A stretch of DNA of 64,000 nt from Luteolibacter ambystomatis (GCF_018137965.1 NZ_CP073100.1:3979754-4043753), one strand, 5' to 3'; numbered from the stretch's first letter, positions 47,614-58,322 are shown. Program-made: numbers and translations. The notes: generated by a model not told the origin, from the letters alone.

Positions 47614-47985
47614 CTATTCGAGGCCGCGATCTTCCAGATCATTCTCCTCCCAGCCGAGGTAGTGGCCGAGTTCGTGGAGGAAGGTGATGCCGACCTCATC
47701 GCGATAGTCCTGCTCGTCCTGTTCGACCCATTCCCACAAATTGAAGAGGAACAGCCGGACCTGCGGGATCATGCCGCCGGGAGACGAGGTTTCCTCCAAC
47801 AGGGAGGGTCCTTCGAAAAGGCCGAGTTCGTCGCCCTCCAGTTCTTCGTCGTGAAGGCTGCGACCGGGGCGCTCCTCGAAGGAGATCGAGCACGCCATGG
47901 CCGGCTTCTTGACCTGCGGCGGCAGGGTGGCGAGCACGGCCTTCACTTCCTCATCGGCCCACTTGGAGAGCGTTTCGAAATCCAT
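47614..47985 (-). CDS. Zincin-like metallopeptidase family protein
   Basis: A 123-residue protein with the metal motif HELGH (His104-His108) inside TFLHELGHYLGW and a downstream EENDLEDRGL, the layout of the short zincin-1 family (PF06262-like). It has no signal peptide and is probably cytoplasmic. Its stop faces purN four bases away. Confidence 0.88.
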   Translation of the reverse strand: MDFETLSKWADEEVKAVLATLPPQVKKPAMACSISFEERPGRSLHDEELEGDELGLFEGPSLLEETSSPGGMIPQVRLFLFNLWEWVEQDEQDYRDEVGITFLHELGHYLGWEENDLEDRGLE

Positions 47986-48191
47986 GGCGGGGTTCTAGCG
48001 GATGGGGGGAGGGAGAGGAAGAGGGAAGAAACGCGGCGAACCCCTGGCGGAATTACCTTCGGCCATGCCAGCATGTGGCTTCGCCAATTTTTACGAAGTC
48101 GCGAAGCTCCTGCCGCATTCGGACTCTTGCTGCGCTCGAAAGTTCTCACCCACCACTCCTGGGTGGAAAGAACAGCGATCGTTCTTGAAAC

Positions 48192-48218
48192 AAAAAAGCC
48201 TCCCGGTGAAGGAGGCTT
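48192..48218 (-). terminator. Intrinsic terminator after tRNA-Pro
   Basis: An eight-base-pair stem AAGCCTCC/GGAGGCTT with a seven-base loop, followed on the minus strand by a run of six T residues. It ends the tRNA transcript. Confidence 0.85.
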
Positions 48219-48227
48219 GGTCAACCA

Positions 48228-48307
<80 letters not shown>

Positions 48308-48325
48308 CCAGTGGTGGAAAATGAG

Positions 48326-48402
<77 letters not shown>

Positions 48403-48458
48403 GTTGGCCTTGCGGCGGGGCGCAGAGAAGACCCCAACGGCCCGACCCTGTCAACATT

Positions 48459-49826
48459 TTACGCGGAAATCTCTTCGAGCGGACCACAAATTCCTCTCGC
48501 GTGCAAACGGGCGTGGTTTTCCAAGTTCATCCGGATCACGCGCTCGAACGCTTCCCCGGCATCCCGGAGGCTCACCGCGCCGCGTTCGACCGACTTCCGC
48601 ATGTGTCTGGCAATGAGTTCGGGAGACGGCGTGCCAGGCAGTTGCTCCCATTCGCAGCCCATGGGAATGGCGGAGGCAAAGGCGGTGTCATCCGAGGTTT
48701 TCAGGGACGTCCCATCCGGCAGCCATGCATAGAGAGCAACCGAGTACCGCTCGGGAAACGCATCGCCACGGACCCGCGAGAAGAACATCAGGTCACGCCG
48801 GTCCCGATGGAACAGACAGATCTGTTCCGAGTGACTGTTGAAGCGATCCGGGATCGGCAGATGAATCCACGTATGGATCGACCAACCGTCCTCCCGGAGA
48901 CCGGGCTCCATGGCCAGGATGCGGTCCCGGAACTCCGTCGAAACGACCTCGGAACCCGCCGTGGAGGGCTTCGTCTGCATGACCGCACGGGTGTCCAACG
49001 CCCGCGGTTGGAGGAGTTTCGTCAGGAGAATGTTCAGGCAGGGCAGTGGACGCCAGCGCAGCAACCTGAACCACTCCAACAGCGGATGTTTCGCCATGTG
49101 GATGACGTAGGTCCGCAGATCCAGATTGGGCCGCGAGGCCGGATCCGGCGGAGGTGGAAGCGCGCAAAGGAAATCGATGGCCGCCTGATGTACCCCGCGC
49201 AGCAGCAGCCAATCACCGGAGGTCCCTCCGGTCCGCAACTGGCCGTCGCGCTTGAGCACCAGAACCCCGCCAACAATCGCAGCCACCACCGGAGGCACCA
49301 GAATCAGGCCCCCCACCGCGAACGGCTCCATGCGATGAGTGGATTGGGAAACCAAGGCCCAGGCAATGAGGGTGCCTACGACGCAGGAGCCGATGATACA
49401 CGCGATCCAGATCAAGATAGGCCGCATGAGGCGGCGCGAAGCCAGCTGTGATTGCTGGTATCGGATCAGCCAGGTTGGCACCTTCAACCAGCGCCCGGAC
49501 AAGAGGCACAGAAGGACCACGATACCCGTCAGGACCTCGATGGGAATGTGAAAGCCCAACCACGATTCCAGCTGCTCCCGGCCGGACGCCGCACCGGCGA
49601 TGAAGATACAGGGAATCAGCACACGCAGGTTCAACGGCATGAGGGAAACCTGCCGGACCACCGCATCCGCAGGCAGCACCTCCCCGGTCAGCAGATCGAC
49701 TCCGGGAAGGAACGCCCCGGTCCGCACCCACAGATCGGTTCCATCGCATTTCCAGAGTCCCTTTTGGAGGTCAGGCGCATCCTGGACGATCGGCGGCGCG
49801 TAGGGGTTGGGAGGCTCGTCTGCCAT
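48459..49826 (-). CDS. Hypothetical membrane protein
   Basis: A 455-residue protein I do not recognise. A proline-rich N-terminus ([10 protein letters not shown]) is followed by four membrane helices between about residues 65 and 195 (for example [21 protein letters not shown] and [22 protein letters not shown]), then a soluble C-terminal half of about 260 residues with no motif I can assign. It lies just downstream of the sulfatase terminator, on the same strand, and upstream of the tRNA pair. Confidence 0.75.
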   Translation of the reverse strand: MADEPPNPYAPPIVQDAPDLQKGLWKCDGTDLWVRTGAFLPGVDLLTGEVLPADAVVRQVSLMPLNLRVLIPCIFIAGAASGREQLESWLGFHIPIEVLTGIVVLLCLLSGRWLKVPTWLIRYQQSQLASRRLMRPILIWIACIIGSCVVGTLIAWALVSQSTHRMEPFAVGGLILVPPVVAAIVGGVLVLKRDGQLRTGGTSGDWLLLRGVHQAAIDFLCALPPPPDPASRPNLDLRTYVIHMAKHPLLEWFRLLRWRPLPCLNILLTKLLQPRALDTRAVMQTKPSTAGSEVVSTEFRDRILAMEPGLREDGWSIHTWIHLPIPDRFNSHSEQICLFHRDRRDLMFFSRVRGDAFPERYSVALYAWLPDGTSLKTSDDTAFASAIPMGCEWEQLPGTPSPELIARHMRKSVERGAVSLRDAGEAFERVIRMNLENHARLHARGICGPLEEISA

Positions 49827-49860
49827 TCCAGTTCACTTGGGCAGATCCCGCCCTCACGGG

Positions 49861-49900
49861 AAAACAAAAACGCCCCGGTCCGTGGAACGGCCGGGGCGTT
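49861..49900 (-). terminator. Intrinsic terminator after the sulfatase gene
   Basis: A ten-base-pair stem AACGCCCCGG/CCGGGGCGTT with a 12-base loop. On the minus strand it is followed by TTTTTGTTTT, fitting termination of the sulfatase transcript. Confidence 0.85.
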
Positions 49901-49914
49901 TGTTGGAAAGGATC

Positions 49915-51393
49915 TCAGGATTGGGGGCGGGTACGCTCGGACTTGCGGATTTCCTCCAATCGCTTGGTGAGGCGTTCAACAACCTCCGGGTGCTCGGCGG
50001 TGAGGTCTTTCTTCTCCGCAAGGTCGTCCTTCAGGTTGAAGAGCTGCAAGGGGAAACGCCCGCCTGCGAGGAGCAGCTTCCAATCGCCCTCACGGTAGGC
50101 GAGCCGGTTGCCGGGAAGACTGTCCTCCACCAGCCACTCGCGGCCGGTCTTCGATTCACCGAGCAGCGCGGGCATCACGTTGAGGCTGTCCGGTACCGCA
50201 TCGGCTGCCAGTTTCACCCCCGTGAGGGCGGCGAAGCTGGCGGCGAAGTCCATCTGGTTGACGATGGCGGAGCTGGTACCGGGTTTCACCTTCCCCTTCC
50301 AACGGACAATGAAAGGCACGCGGGTGCCGCCTTCGAACAGCGAGTACTTGCCGCCGTTGTAGGGACCCGCCGGCTTGTGGTCTCCCAGCTTTTCCTTGGC
50401 CTCATCCTTGTAGCCGTCATCGATCACCGGACCGTTGTCGCTGCTGAGGATGACCATCGTGTTTTCCGCAAGGCCGAGCTTGTCGAGCGTCTGCATCACC
50501 TGACCGACCTGCCAATCGAACTCGGCGATGGAAGCCCCGCGCAGGCCCATCGTGCTCTTGTCGAGGAACATCGCGTTCGGAACACGCGGCACATGGATGT
50601 TGTGGGTGGCGAAGTAGAGGAAGAACGGCTGGTCCTTGTGCTTCTCAATGAAGCCGAGCGCCTCGCGGGTGAAGTCCTGCGACATCTGGTCATCCTTCCA
50701 CAGCGCCTTGGTGCCACCCTTCATGTAGCCGATGCGGCCGATGCCATTGATGACCGCCATGTTGTGCCCCGCGCTCCAATCCATCTTGAGCGTGGCGCGG
50801 TCCTTCTTGCCATCCGGCAGACCGGGGAAGGGTTTCTTGTAGTCCACCTCGATGGGGTCCACGGGATCGAGGTTCTCCACGCGGTGGTTGCGGATGTAAA
50901 CGGTCGGCACGCGGTCGCCGGTGGCGGCCATGATGAAGGATTCGTCGAAGCCGATGTCATTCGGGCTCGGCTTGATCTCGCCATTCCAATCGACCTTGCC
51001 GCTGCCGAGGCCGAGGTGCCACTTGCCCACCGCACCGGTGGTGTAGCCGGCTTGTTTGAAAATGGACGGCAGCGTGGTGCTGCCCGGCTTGATGATCATC
51101 TCCGCGTCTCCCGGCAGGATGCCCGTGCCCTTCTGCCGGAAGGCATACTGGCCGGTCATGATGGAATAGCGGGACGGCGTGCAGGTGGAGGACGCCGCGT
51201 GACCATCGGTGAAGTTGATGCCCTCGGACGCCAGCTTGTCGACGTTGGGAGTCGCGACGCCTTTCGCGCCGTTGCAACCGATGTCTCCGTAGCCAAGGTC
51301 ATCGGCATAGATGAAGATCACGTTGGGCTTCGTGGAGGCGACGGCGGCGGCCTGGAGCAGACAGGCGGCGGCGAATGTGGATAGCAGCTTCAT
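49915..51393 (-). CDS. Secreted arylsulfatase-type sulfatase (S1 family)
   Basis: A 492-residue S1 sulfatase with a signal peptide (LLSTFAAACLLQAAAVA). NVIFIYADDLGYGDIGC binds calcium, and C71-TPSR is the CxPxR site matured to formylglycine. ILSSDNGPVIDDG and the KWKL-like DWKLLLAGG near the end are typical. It would release sulfate from a glycan outside the cytoplasm. A XylR-like regulator is encoded divergently, 110 bases away. No maturase gene is in view. Confidence 0.92.
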   Translation of the reverse strand: MKLLSTFAAACLLQAAAVASTKPNVIFIYADDLGYGDIGCNGAKGVATPNVDKLASEGINFTDGHAASSTCTPSRYSIMTGQYAFRQKGTGILPGDAEMIIKPGSTTLPSIFKQAGYTTGAVGKWHLGLGSGKVDWNGEIKPSPNDIGFDESFIMAATGDRVPTVYIRNHRVENLDPVDPIEVDYKKPFPGLPDGKKDRATLKMDWSAGHNMAVINGIGRIGYMKGGTKALWKDDQMSQDFTREALGFIEKHKDQPFFLYFATHNIHVPRVPNAMFLDKSTMGLRGASIAEFDWQVGQVMQTLDKLGLAENTMVILSSDNGPVIDDGYKDEAKEKLGDHKPAGPYNGGKYSLFEGGTRVPFIVRWKGKVKPGTSSAIVNQMDFAASFAALTGVKLAADAVPDSLNVMPALLGESKTGREWLVEDSLPGNRLAYREGDWKLLLAGGRFPLQLFNLKDDLAEKKDLTAEHPEVVERLTKRLEEIRKSERTRPQS

Positions 51394-51503
51394 GGGCGAA
51401 AGGAATGGATGATGATGATCCAATACTCCGCGGACGGACCAGACCATGTTCATTTCGAGGAAACGACTTCACTTTTTGGGAAGTTTCACCAAGGTGCCGG
51501 AGA
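51394..51503. promoter_or_regulatory. Divergent sulfatase/XylR-like promoter region
   Basis: This 110-base gap must hold both promoters. It contains GAAAC and GTTTC as a spaced inverted pair around 51457-51486, a possible regulator site; support is weak. Confidence 0.3.
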
Positions 51504-52664
51504 ATGTCCGCCGTCGGAATTCCCACCGTCATGCTCGCCCTGCCATTGTTCTATGGACAGGCGCGGCGCATCCGGGAGGGCGTGATGGCCCATGTGGACA
51601 GGCACGGCGGCTGGCGGCTGGTGGAATGCGATCTGGAGCAGGCGGCATCACGGCCGGAGGTCTTCACCGGCGTGGATGCCGTGATCACCTGGACGGGCGG
51701 TGATACCGGGTGGATGAAGGGCCTCGATGCCCGGGGATTGCCGGTGGTGAACTGCATGGACGATCCACCTGCCGTCCCCGGAATCTCACGGGTGGCCACG
51801 GAATGGCCATCGCTGGCACGGCTGGTGGTGGCTCATTTCAAGGATCTCGGACTGGAACACGCGGCGTATCTGGAGCGCCGGATCGGAACCGGCTCCTCCC
51901 GGCATCACCGGCTCAAAGCACTCCGGGAAATCACCCGGGAAGCGGGGATCACCTGCCACGGTCATGAACTGAGGGCACACGCGTGGCCGGGAACGGCACC
52001 GGCGGCCGATGAGCACAAGGTGGCGGATTTCCTGCGCGCCCTCCCGAAACCCTGCGGGGTGCTGTGTGAGGACGATCCGGCGGCGGTGCGGGTGCTGGAG
52101 ATCGCGGCAAGGCATGGCCTGCGGGTTCCCTCGGATCTGGCCGTGGTGGGGCAGGGCAACCGTTTGATCGGCCGCACCGGACGACCCGCGCTCACCACCA
52201 TCGTGCCACCGGGCGAGGAGATCGGCCTGAAGGCGGCGGAAGTCTTGTCCGAACGCATGGCCGGGCGTCTGCCACCCGGAGGCCTCTGGCTGCTGCCCTG
52301 CACCGATCTGTTGATACGGGACAGCACCCAGACGGCGGCGGCGGACCCGGCACTGGAACGGGCCTGGCGTTTGTTCGACAGGCGGGTGCTGGAGGGCATC
52401 ACCGTGCAGGAACTGGCCGCTGCAGCAGGCGTTTCCACCAAGACGCTGGTGAAACGGTTCGGCACGCGCTTCGGGATCGACCCGGCGGGCGAAATCCGGC
52501 GGCGGCGCACGGAGGAAGCGAAGCGCCTGCTCGCGGAAACGGACACTCCGGTCGCGGAAATCGGACGGCGCTGCGGGTTCCCCTCCCCCTCCAACTTTTT
52601 CAACTTCTTCCGCCGCAACACCGGCGCCAGCCCAACGGATTTCCGCAGATCTTTTGCACGTTGA
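51504..52664 (+). CDS. XylR-like LacI-AraC hybrid transcriptional regulator
   Basis: A 386-residue regulator. The first 270 residues form a periplasmic-binding-protein-like sugar sensor (ALPLFYGQARRIREGVMAH, ALPKPCGVLCEDDPAAVRVLE, AVVGQGN), as in LacI proteins but without the N-terminal helix-turn-helix. The C-terminus is an AraC DNA-binding domain (EGITVQELAAAAGVSTKTLVKRF and VAEIGRRCGFPSPSNFFNFFRRN). The type is common in Verrucomicrobia beside glycan-degradation genes, so it likely controls one or both flanking sulfatases. Confidence 0.9.
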   Translation: MSAVGIPTVMLALPLFYGQARRIREGVMAHVDRHGGWRLVECDLEQAASRPEVFTGVDAVITWTGGDTGWMKGLDARGLPVVNCMDDPPAVPGISRVATEWPSLARLVVAHFKDLGLEHAAYLERRIGTGSSRHHRLKALREITREAGITCHGHELRAHAWPGTAPAADEHKVADFLRALPKPCGVLCEDDPAAVRVLEIAARHGLRVPSDLAVVGQGNRLIGRTGRPALTTIVPPGEEIGLKAAEVLSERMAGRLPPGGLWLLPCTDLLIRDSTQTAAADPALERAWRLFDRRVLEGITVQELAAAAGVSTKTLVKRFGTRFGIDPAGEIRRRRTEEAKRLLAETDTPVAEIGRRCGFPSPSNFFNFFRRNTGASPTDFRRSFAR

Positions 52665-52724
52665 CTGCTGCTCGACATCCCCCCTCCGCCACGTAATTTC
52701 GCAGCCACCACGGCCCGCTTTCCC

Positions 52725-54218
52725 ATGATCCGCAACCTCATCGCCGCGCTGGCCCTGCTCGCGCCCGCCATCGCCCGCCCGGCCCTCGAGAAGCCGAACG
52801 TCATCGTGGTCCTGCTGGATGACGCCGGCTACGGCGATTTCTCCCATACCGGGAATCCGACGATCAACACGCCGAACCTCTCGCGCATGGTGAGCGAGGG
52901 TCTGAATTTCCCGCAGTTCTATTGCGGCTCGTCCGCCTGCACCGCCTCGCGCTACTCGATCCTCACCGGCCGCAATCCAATCCGTTCCGGTTTCGGCTCC
53001 TGGGTGCTCGGCCCGGAGTCGCCGCGCTACATGCACCCGAACGAGGTGACGCTGGCGGAGGGATTGAAACACCAGGGCTACGCCACCGGCATGTTCGGCA
53101 AGTGGCACCTCGGCACGCCGAACGCGGCCAACCAGATGACCCCGGATACCCTGCCGCTGGCGCACGGCTTCGACCAGTGGCTCGGGACCAACGTCTCCCA
53201 CGACTATGAACATGGTACCAACCTGATCCGCAGCAACCCGCAGGGGAACTCGCCGGTCCAGGGTTACGAAATCATTGAAAAGGACATCCTCGGCAACGTG
53301 CCGGTGCTGGAGAGCCTGACCAAGCGTTACACGGACGCCGCCATCGACTTCATCAAGGCGAAGAAGGACGCGCCGTTCCTGATCTATTTCACGCCGAACT
53401 ATCCGCACCTGCCGGTGCATGCCTCGAAGGATTTCCAGGGCACCTCGCTGCGCGGCCTCTACGGTGACTGCATCGAAGAGATCGACAGCAATCTCGGCCG
53501 CCTGCGCTCGGCATTGGAACAGTCCGGCATCGCCCAGAATACCCTGGTCATCTTCGCCTCCGACAACGGCCCGTGGATCAAGTACCAGGACACCGCCAAG
53601 GACGCGAAGTACGGTGAAGCCCGTATGTTGATCGGCTCCGCCCTGCCCTTCCGGGATGGCAAAGGCTCGACCTGGGAAGGCGGCCAGCGCGTGCCCGGCG
53701 TCTTCTGGTGGCCGGGCACCATCCGCCCCGGCACCGTGGTGCAGGCTCCGGCGAGCACCATGGATGTGCTCCCCACCGCTTTCGCACTGGCGGGTGAACC
53801 GCTGCCCACCGGCCGCACCCTCGATGGCCGGGACATCCGCCCGTATTTCAACGCGGATAAATTCCCCGGCACCGTTCCAAGTTTCACCTTCGCCTTCTCC
53901 GGATTCGGCGACAACTCGATCGGCGCGATCCGCAGGGGGCCTTGGAAGCTGCACACCAAGATCGCCTCCCAAACCGGCAACAACTACGGCTTCAAGCCCA
54001 CGCCGGAAAAGCCGCTGCTTTTCAACGTCGAACAAGATCCCGGCGAACGCATCGACCGCGCCGCGGAGCAGCCGCAGACCGTGGCTGAATTGAAAAAGCT
54101 GCTCACCGACTACGCCGCGGGAGTCGAGAAGGAAGGCTCATTCTGGCCGCCCCTGCCGAAGCCCGACCCGAAGGCCAAGGGCAAACCGGGAGCCAAGCCG
54201 GTGGATGAGGATGAGTAG
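52725..54218 (+). CDS. Secreted sulfatase (S1 family)
   Basis: A 497-residue sulfatase with a signal peptide (LIAALALLAPAIA). NVIVVLLDDAGYGDFS binds calcium, and C72-TASR is the CxAxR variant of the formylglycine site. FGKWHLG, HLPVHASKDFQG and FASDNGPWIK are present. It ends in a lysine-, proline- and acid-rich tail. It follows the XylR-like gene by 60 bases and may be co-regulated. Substrate unknown. Confidence 0.92.
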   Translation: MIRNLIAALALLAPAIARPALEKPNVIVVLLDDAGYGDFSHTGNPTINTPNLSRMVSEGLNFPQFYCGSSACTASRYSILTGRNPIRSGFGSWVLGPESPRYMHPNEVTLAEGLKHQGYATGMFGKWHLGTPNAANQMTPDTLPLAHGFDQWLGTNVSHDYEHGTNLIRSNPQGNSPVQGYEIIEKDILGNVPVLESLTKRYTDAAIDFIKAKKDAPFLIYFTPNYPHLPVHASKDFQGTSLRGLYGDCIEEIDSNLGRLRSALEQSGIAQNTLVIFASDNGPWIKYQDTAKDAKYGEARMLIGSALPFRDGKGSTWEGGQRVPGVFWWPGTIRPGTVVQAPASTMDVLPTAFALAGEPLPTGRTLDGRDIRPYFNADKFPGTVPSFTFAFSGFGDNSIGAIRRGPWKLHTKIASQTGNNYGFKPTPEKPLLFNVEQDPGERIDRAAEQPQTVAELKKLLTDYAAGVEKEGSFWPPLPKPDPKAKGKPGAKPVDEDE

Positions 54219-54225
54219 GACCATT

Positions 54226-54374
54226 GTGGCACAAGCATTCCTGCTTGTGAATGAGAGCGGCTCGATGCCGCCGACAGCAACAACCATCCAATAACTTCAC
54301 GCGAGGCCGCCGGGAAACAGGGTGGATAGGAGCTTTCCGCTCCACCCACTCACAAGCAGGAATGCTTGTGCTAC
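54226..54374. repeat. Paired REP-like element (REPIN), family b
   Basis: Two arms face each other: GTGG then CACAAGCA-TTCC-TGCTTGTG on the plus strand (54226-54249), and GTAG with the same palindrome on the minus strand (54355-54374). Between them are about 105 bases. It fills the convergent gap between the sulfatase and GH89 genes and provides the GH89 stop codon. Confidence 0.75.
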
Positions 54375-56965
54375 TTTCCCTGCTTGAGGAAATACACGCC
54401 GGAAGAGTTGGTCGTGCCATCGGTGCGAACTTCGGCTTCCAACACCATCGGCGTGTTCAGCGGGATCTCCGGCAAGTCGAGCTTCCAGGTGTTGTCCACA
54501 TGCTCGTTACCGGTGTGGCCTTCATGCAGATCCTTCGACACGATCTCGCTGCCGAAGCGCAGTGTGACATTGCGTACGTGCAATCGGCTGCGGCCTCCCT
54601 GGTAAAGCGCGCCGAAGGTCCACGGCCCACCCGCATCGAGATGTTTCGTGAGGTCGATCGTGATTTTCTTCCACTGCGTGGCATACTGGTCTGCGGACCA
54701 AGAACCCACTTGAACGGCCCCCTGCGGCAGCGCGTTCTGTTGTGGTGTTACTTTGGTGGACACCTGCGTCTGGATCAGTGAGCCATACTTTCCGAGCAAT
54801 TCCTTGCCGATCGCGGCGGCATCTCCCTCCACCTTTGCAGGAAGCTGGTGAGCGGTCGTGATCCATGCCCATTCCTTGTCTGCAAGCACGCTGAAGTAGT
54901 CATTCGCCCTCAACGCCGGGCGCCCATGCGCCTGCTTGAGGCCCTCCTCGGTCCAGGTGCCGCCGGATTTGAGCACCTCCGCCAGATGTCGGTGGAAATC
55001 ATTCCAACGCATGCGGTAGTAGCCGCCCACCAGACCGGACCATTCGCGCCACGCGTAGTCGAAAATAACCGGGTCGCTGCCGCCCTTCTCGGGTCCCCAC
55101 CACGTCACCAGCATCACCGCATTGCGCTCATAAAGCGCGCGCTCCTCATCGGTCCTGCCGAAACGGCGGGCGTCCGAGATCCACTTGCCCAGCGAGTATT
55201 CGCCGCGGGTGGCTAGCAGCCGGTCGATGTCCGCGAGCAGTCCATCGAAGGTCTTCACGAGTTCCGCGAAACGGGCCGCATCCTTGTTGCGGAAGGCTTC
55301 GGCAATCTCACGTTGCAAAGGCTGGCAGGCATTCGACAGCACCTGACGACCGACATCGACCACATCGAATCGCCAGGCATCTGACTTCGAAAGCACGGGT
55401 GCGTCCTGCAACAGCAACTCCCAGGCTCGTAGTAATTCCGGTGCCGCGTAGGGAATGGAGAATCCGGCATTGGGTCCGGATTTCTTCGGGTCGAGCGCCG
55501 GACGTGCGGCAGGCATCGAGGAATTCTCCGTGCCCATGGTTCCCGGCTTGTAGGGACCGGCGAGCAGGATCTTCCATGCCTCCACCGCGGCAGCGGACTC
55601 CGCGCCATAACGGCGGCGCGCATAGGCTTTCAGCCACTCGTCGGGATCGACCGGGCCGCTGCGCCAAACGCTGTCGAAGGCCAGATCATACACCACCGGA
55701 TTCTGCACGATGGCTTCCATGAAGAGGCCCATGCCGGTCGCGTTCGGCGCGGCTTCGCGGGTCTTGTGGAAGGGATTCGCCGCCAACGAGCGCAGGTCGC
55801 CGTGCAGATTGATGCGGCCGCCGAAGTTGTGAAGCATGCCGGTCACGAAGGGACGGCCCCAGAACTTCTCGGTGGAGTTCGCACGCGAACCATTGAGATC
55901 CAGCACCAGCAGGCTCTCCGCTGGCACGGCGGTGGCGATCGGCTTGCGGATCGACCACGACTGCATCACCCACACCGGCTTGTCGGCGGCCTTCCGCATG
56001 TTCTCGAAGATGGTCTTGCCGACATTGACGAGATATTCGTCACCCGGTTTCGGCGGCGAGCTTTCATGAAACGGATCGGCGGCGATGTAATGCAGGGGGC
56101 CGTAGAATTTACGAAGCTCCTCGTACCAAGTCGCCGCGATCTTTCCGAACAACGGATCAAGCGGATCCAATTGCGCGCTGCCCGGGAAGGCGCACCACGA
56201 TGGCTGGTTCGCCACCCCCGCATCCGGGAACTTCCGCTTCAGCTCGCGCGGCACGAAGCCGGAGAACCCCTGGTAAATCGGCTCCATCCCCAGCTCGCGC
56301 TCGCGAGCGGAGATCTTGCGCGAGAGTTCGCGGCGCTGGTCGAGCCACGACTTCGGCAGGGGCCCGCAGTGGCTCTGGATGTTCGTCATCCACTGCCACG
56401 CGAAGAACGCCGGACCGACCAGGAACTTGCGCGCCTCCTCATCGCTGAAACCGTGCTTCAACAGCGTGTCATACCACACGCACTCGAGACCCGTGACATC
56501 GAGCGGACGGTTGATGCCATTGAGCGCGAGAAAATCGAGCACACGCTGCCAGTCGTTCCAATCCCACCATGCGCCGGTGTAGCTGAGCGTACACCAGTTG
56601 AAGAACACGCGGTGCTGGAACTCATTCACCACCCGCTCCTTCGCCCCCACCTTGGGCAGCGTGGCAGGGAGATTCATCTGATCACCGCAGAATGAGAGAT
56701 GGCACTGCGCGCGGGTCTTCAGGTAGTGGCCCAGCGCGGAGGCGATGGAGACGCCATTGTTGCCGCGCAGCACGATCTTCCCTCCGGGGCCATCCTCGAT
56801 TTCGAAGACATCCTTACCATCTTCCGTTGGGATTTCTTGGACGTGGAACTCGCCCGCTCGGTCCTTCGCAACGCGTTTAACGAGAGAACTGGCGGCAAAT
56901 TCCGCCGGAGTTGCGGCGTGGAGCACAGGCACCACGAACAATAAGAGAAGCCAAATACGATTCAT
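54371..56965 (-). CDS. Alpha-N-acetylglucosaminidase (GH89)
   Basis: An 864-residue secreted glycosidase (signal IWLLLLFVVPVLHA). NEFQHRVFFNWCTLSYTGAW, FLALNGINRPLDVTGLECVW and MTNIQSHCGPLPKSWLDQ are NAGLU hallmarks; Glu301 in ADPFHESSPP matches the acid/base region. A C-terminal part of about 130 residues may be a carbohydrate-binding domain. It would remove terminal alpha-GlcNAc from glycans. The TAG stop coincides with a REP-like head GTAG. Start ATG 56965 has the signal peptide. Confidence 0.93.
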   Translation of the reverse strand: MNRIWLLLLFVVPVLHAATPAEFAASSLVKRVAKDRAGEFHVQEIPTEDGKDVFEIEDGPGGKIVLRGNNGVSIASALGHYLKTRAQCHLSFCGDQMNLPATLPKVGAKERVVNEFQHRVFFNWCTLSYTGAWWDWNDWQRVLDFLALNGINRPLDVTGLECVWYDTLLKHGFSDEEARKFLVGPAFFAWQWMTNIQSHCGPLPKSWLDQRRELSRKISARERELGMEPIYQGFSGFVPRELKRKFPDAGVANQPSWCAFPGSAQLDPLDPLFGKIAATWYEELRKFYGPLHYIAADPFHESSPPKPGDEYLVNVGKTIFENMRKAADKPVWVMQSWSIRKPIATAVPAESLLVLDLNGSRANSTEKFWGRPFVTGMLHNFGGRINLHGDLRSLAANPFHKTREAAPNATGMGLFMEAIVQNPVVYDLAFDSVWRSGPVDPDEWLKAYARRRYGAESAAAVEAWKILLAGPYKPGTMGTENSSMPAARPALDPKKSGPNAGFSIPYAAPELLRAWELLLQDAPVLSKSDAWRFDVVDVGRQVLSNACQPLQREIAEAFRNKDAARFAELVKTFDGLLADIDRLLATRGEYSLGKWISDARRFGRTDEERALYERNAVMLVTWWGPEKGGSDPVIFDYAWREWSGLVGGYYRMRWNDFHRHLAEVLKSGGTWTEEGLKQAHGRPALRANDYFSVLADKEWAWITTAHQLPAKVEGDAAAIGKELLGKYGSLIQTQVSTKVTPQQNALPQGAVQVGSWSADQYATQWKKITIDLTKHLDAGGPWTFGALYQGGRSRLHVRNVTLRFGSEIVSKDLHEGHTGNEHVDNTWKLDLPEIPLNTPMVLEAEVRTDGTTNSSGVYFLKQGK

Positions 56966-57116
56966 TGGGAAGGAGTGCCGTTTTCCGGATATTACTGACC
57001 ATTTTTCTGCAGATTTAGATTCGATAATTGGCAAAATTGCGGAATTTGTACCCGATTTTGGCCAAACGGGGAGAATGCTCTGGAATGCACCCGTCGGGTG
57101 GAATAGTTCCGCGCCC
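56966..57116. promoter_or_regulatory. Divergent GH89/alanine dehydrogenase promoter region
   Basis: This 151-base AT-rich gap includes an imperfect palindrome: TTGGCAAAAT at 57028-57037 facing ATTTTGGCCAA at 57055-57065. It could be an operator for ald, which is often controlled by Lrp-type proteins. Confidence 0.35.
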
Positions 57117-58226
57117 ATGGTCATCGGCGTACCGAAAGAAATCAAAGCGCAGGAAAACCGCGTCAGCATGATCCCCGGATCGGTCGCGGATCTCGTCAAG
57201 CGCGGCCACAAGGTCATCGTGCAAAAGCAGGCGGGCGAAGGCGCCAGCTATCACGACAGTCAATACGAGGCCGTGGGTGCCACGCTTGTGGACACTGCGG
57301 CGGATGTTTTCGCCCAGGCGGAAATGATCGTGAAGGTGAAGGAACCGCAGGCATCCGAGATCGCGATGCTGAAGCCCCATCACCTGCTTTTCACCTATCT
57401 CCACCTCGCCGCCAGCAAGCCGCTGACGGAAGGACTGCTCGCCACCGGTTGCACCGCGGTCGCCTATGAGACCATCGAGGTGAACCGCCGCCTGCCACTG
57501 CTCGAACCGATGAGTGAGATCGCGGGCCGCATGTCCGCCATCGTCGGCTCCTACCATCTCGCGAAGCATCGCGGCGGCCGTGGCACGCTGCTCGGCGGCG
57601 TGCCGGGCGTAGCTCCGGGCCGTGTGGTCGTGCTCGGCGGCGGTACCGCAGGCGTGAATGCCGCACGCGTGGCCACCGGCATCGGCGCGGACGTGACCAT
57701 CCTGGAAGTCGATTTCGAGCGCATGCGCTTCCTCGACATCACCATGGATGGCGCTCACACCGTTTACTCGAACGAAGCCAACCTCACCGAACTGCTGCCG
57801 CGCGTGGACCTTGTCATCGGCGCGGTGCTCGTTCCCGGCGCGAAGGCACCGAAGCTCATCACCCGCGAGATGCTGCGCATGATGCCGAAGGGCAGCGTGT
57901 TCGTGGACATCGCGGTCGACCAGGGCGGTTGCTCGGAAACCACCCGTCCAACCACTCACGACGATCCGACGTATGAGGAGGAAGGCGTGCTCCACTACTG
58001 CGTGGCGAACATGCCGGGCGCCTACTCCCGCACCGCCACCCAGGCGCTGAACAACGTGACCCACCCGTGGACGATGCTGATCGCCGACAAGGGTCTCAAG
58101 GAAGCCTGCCGCATCCGCCCGGACCTGCTCAAAGGCATCAACACCGCCGGTGGCAGGCTCACCTGTGAACCGGTGGCGCTGGCGCACGACATGCCGTTCA
58201 CCTGCGCGAAGGAAGCGGTGCTGTAA
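57117..58226 (+). CDS. ald: Alanine dehydrogenase
   Basis: Catalyses NAD-dependent oxidative deamination of L-alanine to pyruvate. The 369-residue protein starts [20 protein letters not shown], has KVKEPQASE with the substrate lysine, [13 protein letters not shown] with the catalytic histidine, [13 protein letters not shown] for NAD, and [20 protein letters not shown]. The ATG 57117 is used; a longer frame upstream runs into the divergent gene. A terminator follows. Confidence 0.96.
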   Translation: MVIGVPKEIKAQENRVSMIPGSVADLVKRGHKVIVQKQAGEGASYHDSQYEAVGATLVDTAADVFAQAEMIVKVKEPQASEIAMLKPHHLLFTYLHLAASKPLTEGLLATGCTAVAYETIEVNRRLPLLEPMSEIAGRMSAIVGSYHLAKHRGGRGTLLGGVPGVAPGRVVVLGGGTAGVNAARVATGIGADVTILEVDFERMRFLDITMDGAHTVYSNEANLTELLPRVDLVIGAVLVPGAKAPKLITREMLRMMPKGSVFVDIAVDQGGCSETTRPTTHDDPTYEEEGVLHYCVANMPGAYSRTATQALNNVTHPWTMLIADKGLKEACRIRPDLLKGINTAGGRLTCEPVALAHDMPFTCAKEAVL

Positions 58227-58249
58227 TCCCACAGCCACGATCTGAAACA

Positions 58250-58290
58250 AAAAGGCAGAAGCCCGCGGGCTTCTGCCTTTTGATTTTTTC
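58250..58290. terminator. Bidirectional intrinsic terminator
   Basis: A perfect 32-base palindrome centred at 58265/58266, with AAAAGGCAGAAGCCC as its left arm, followed on the plus strand by GATTTTTTC. A-runs on the left allow it to serve the minus-strand GH95 gene too. Confidence 0.85.
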
Positions 58291-58322
58291 AGAGGCTCGA
58301 CGGATAAAGTCCGCCGCCACGA

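Noticed and set aside
51786-54035. Minus-strand frame of 749 codons across the XylR-like and sulfatase genes
   Set aside because: It is the mirror frame of two well supported plus-strand genes and carries no recognised domain.
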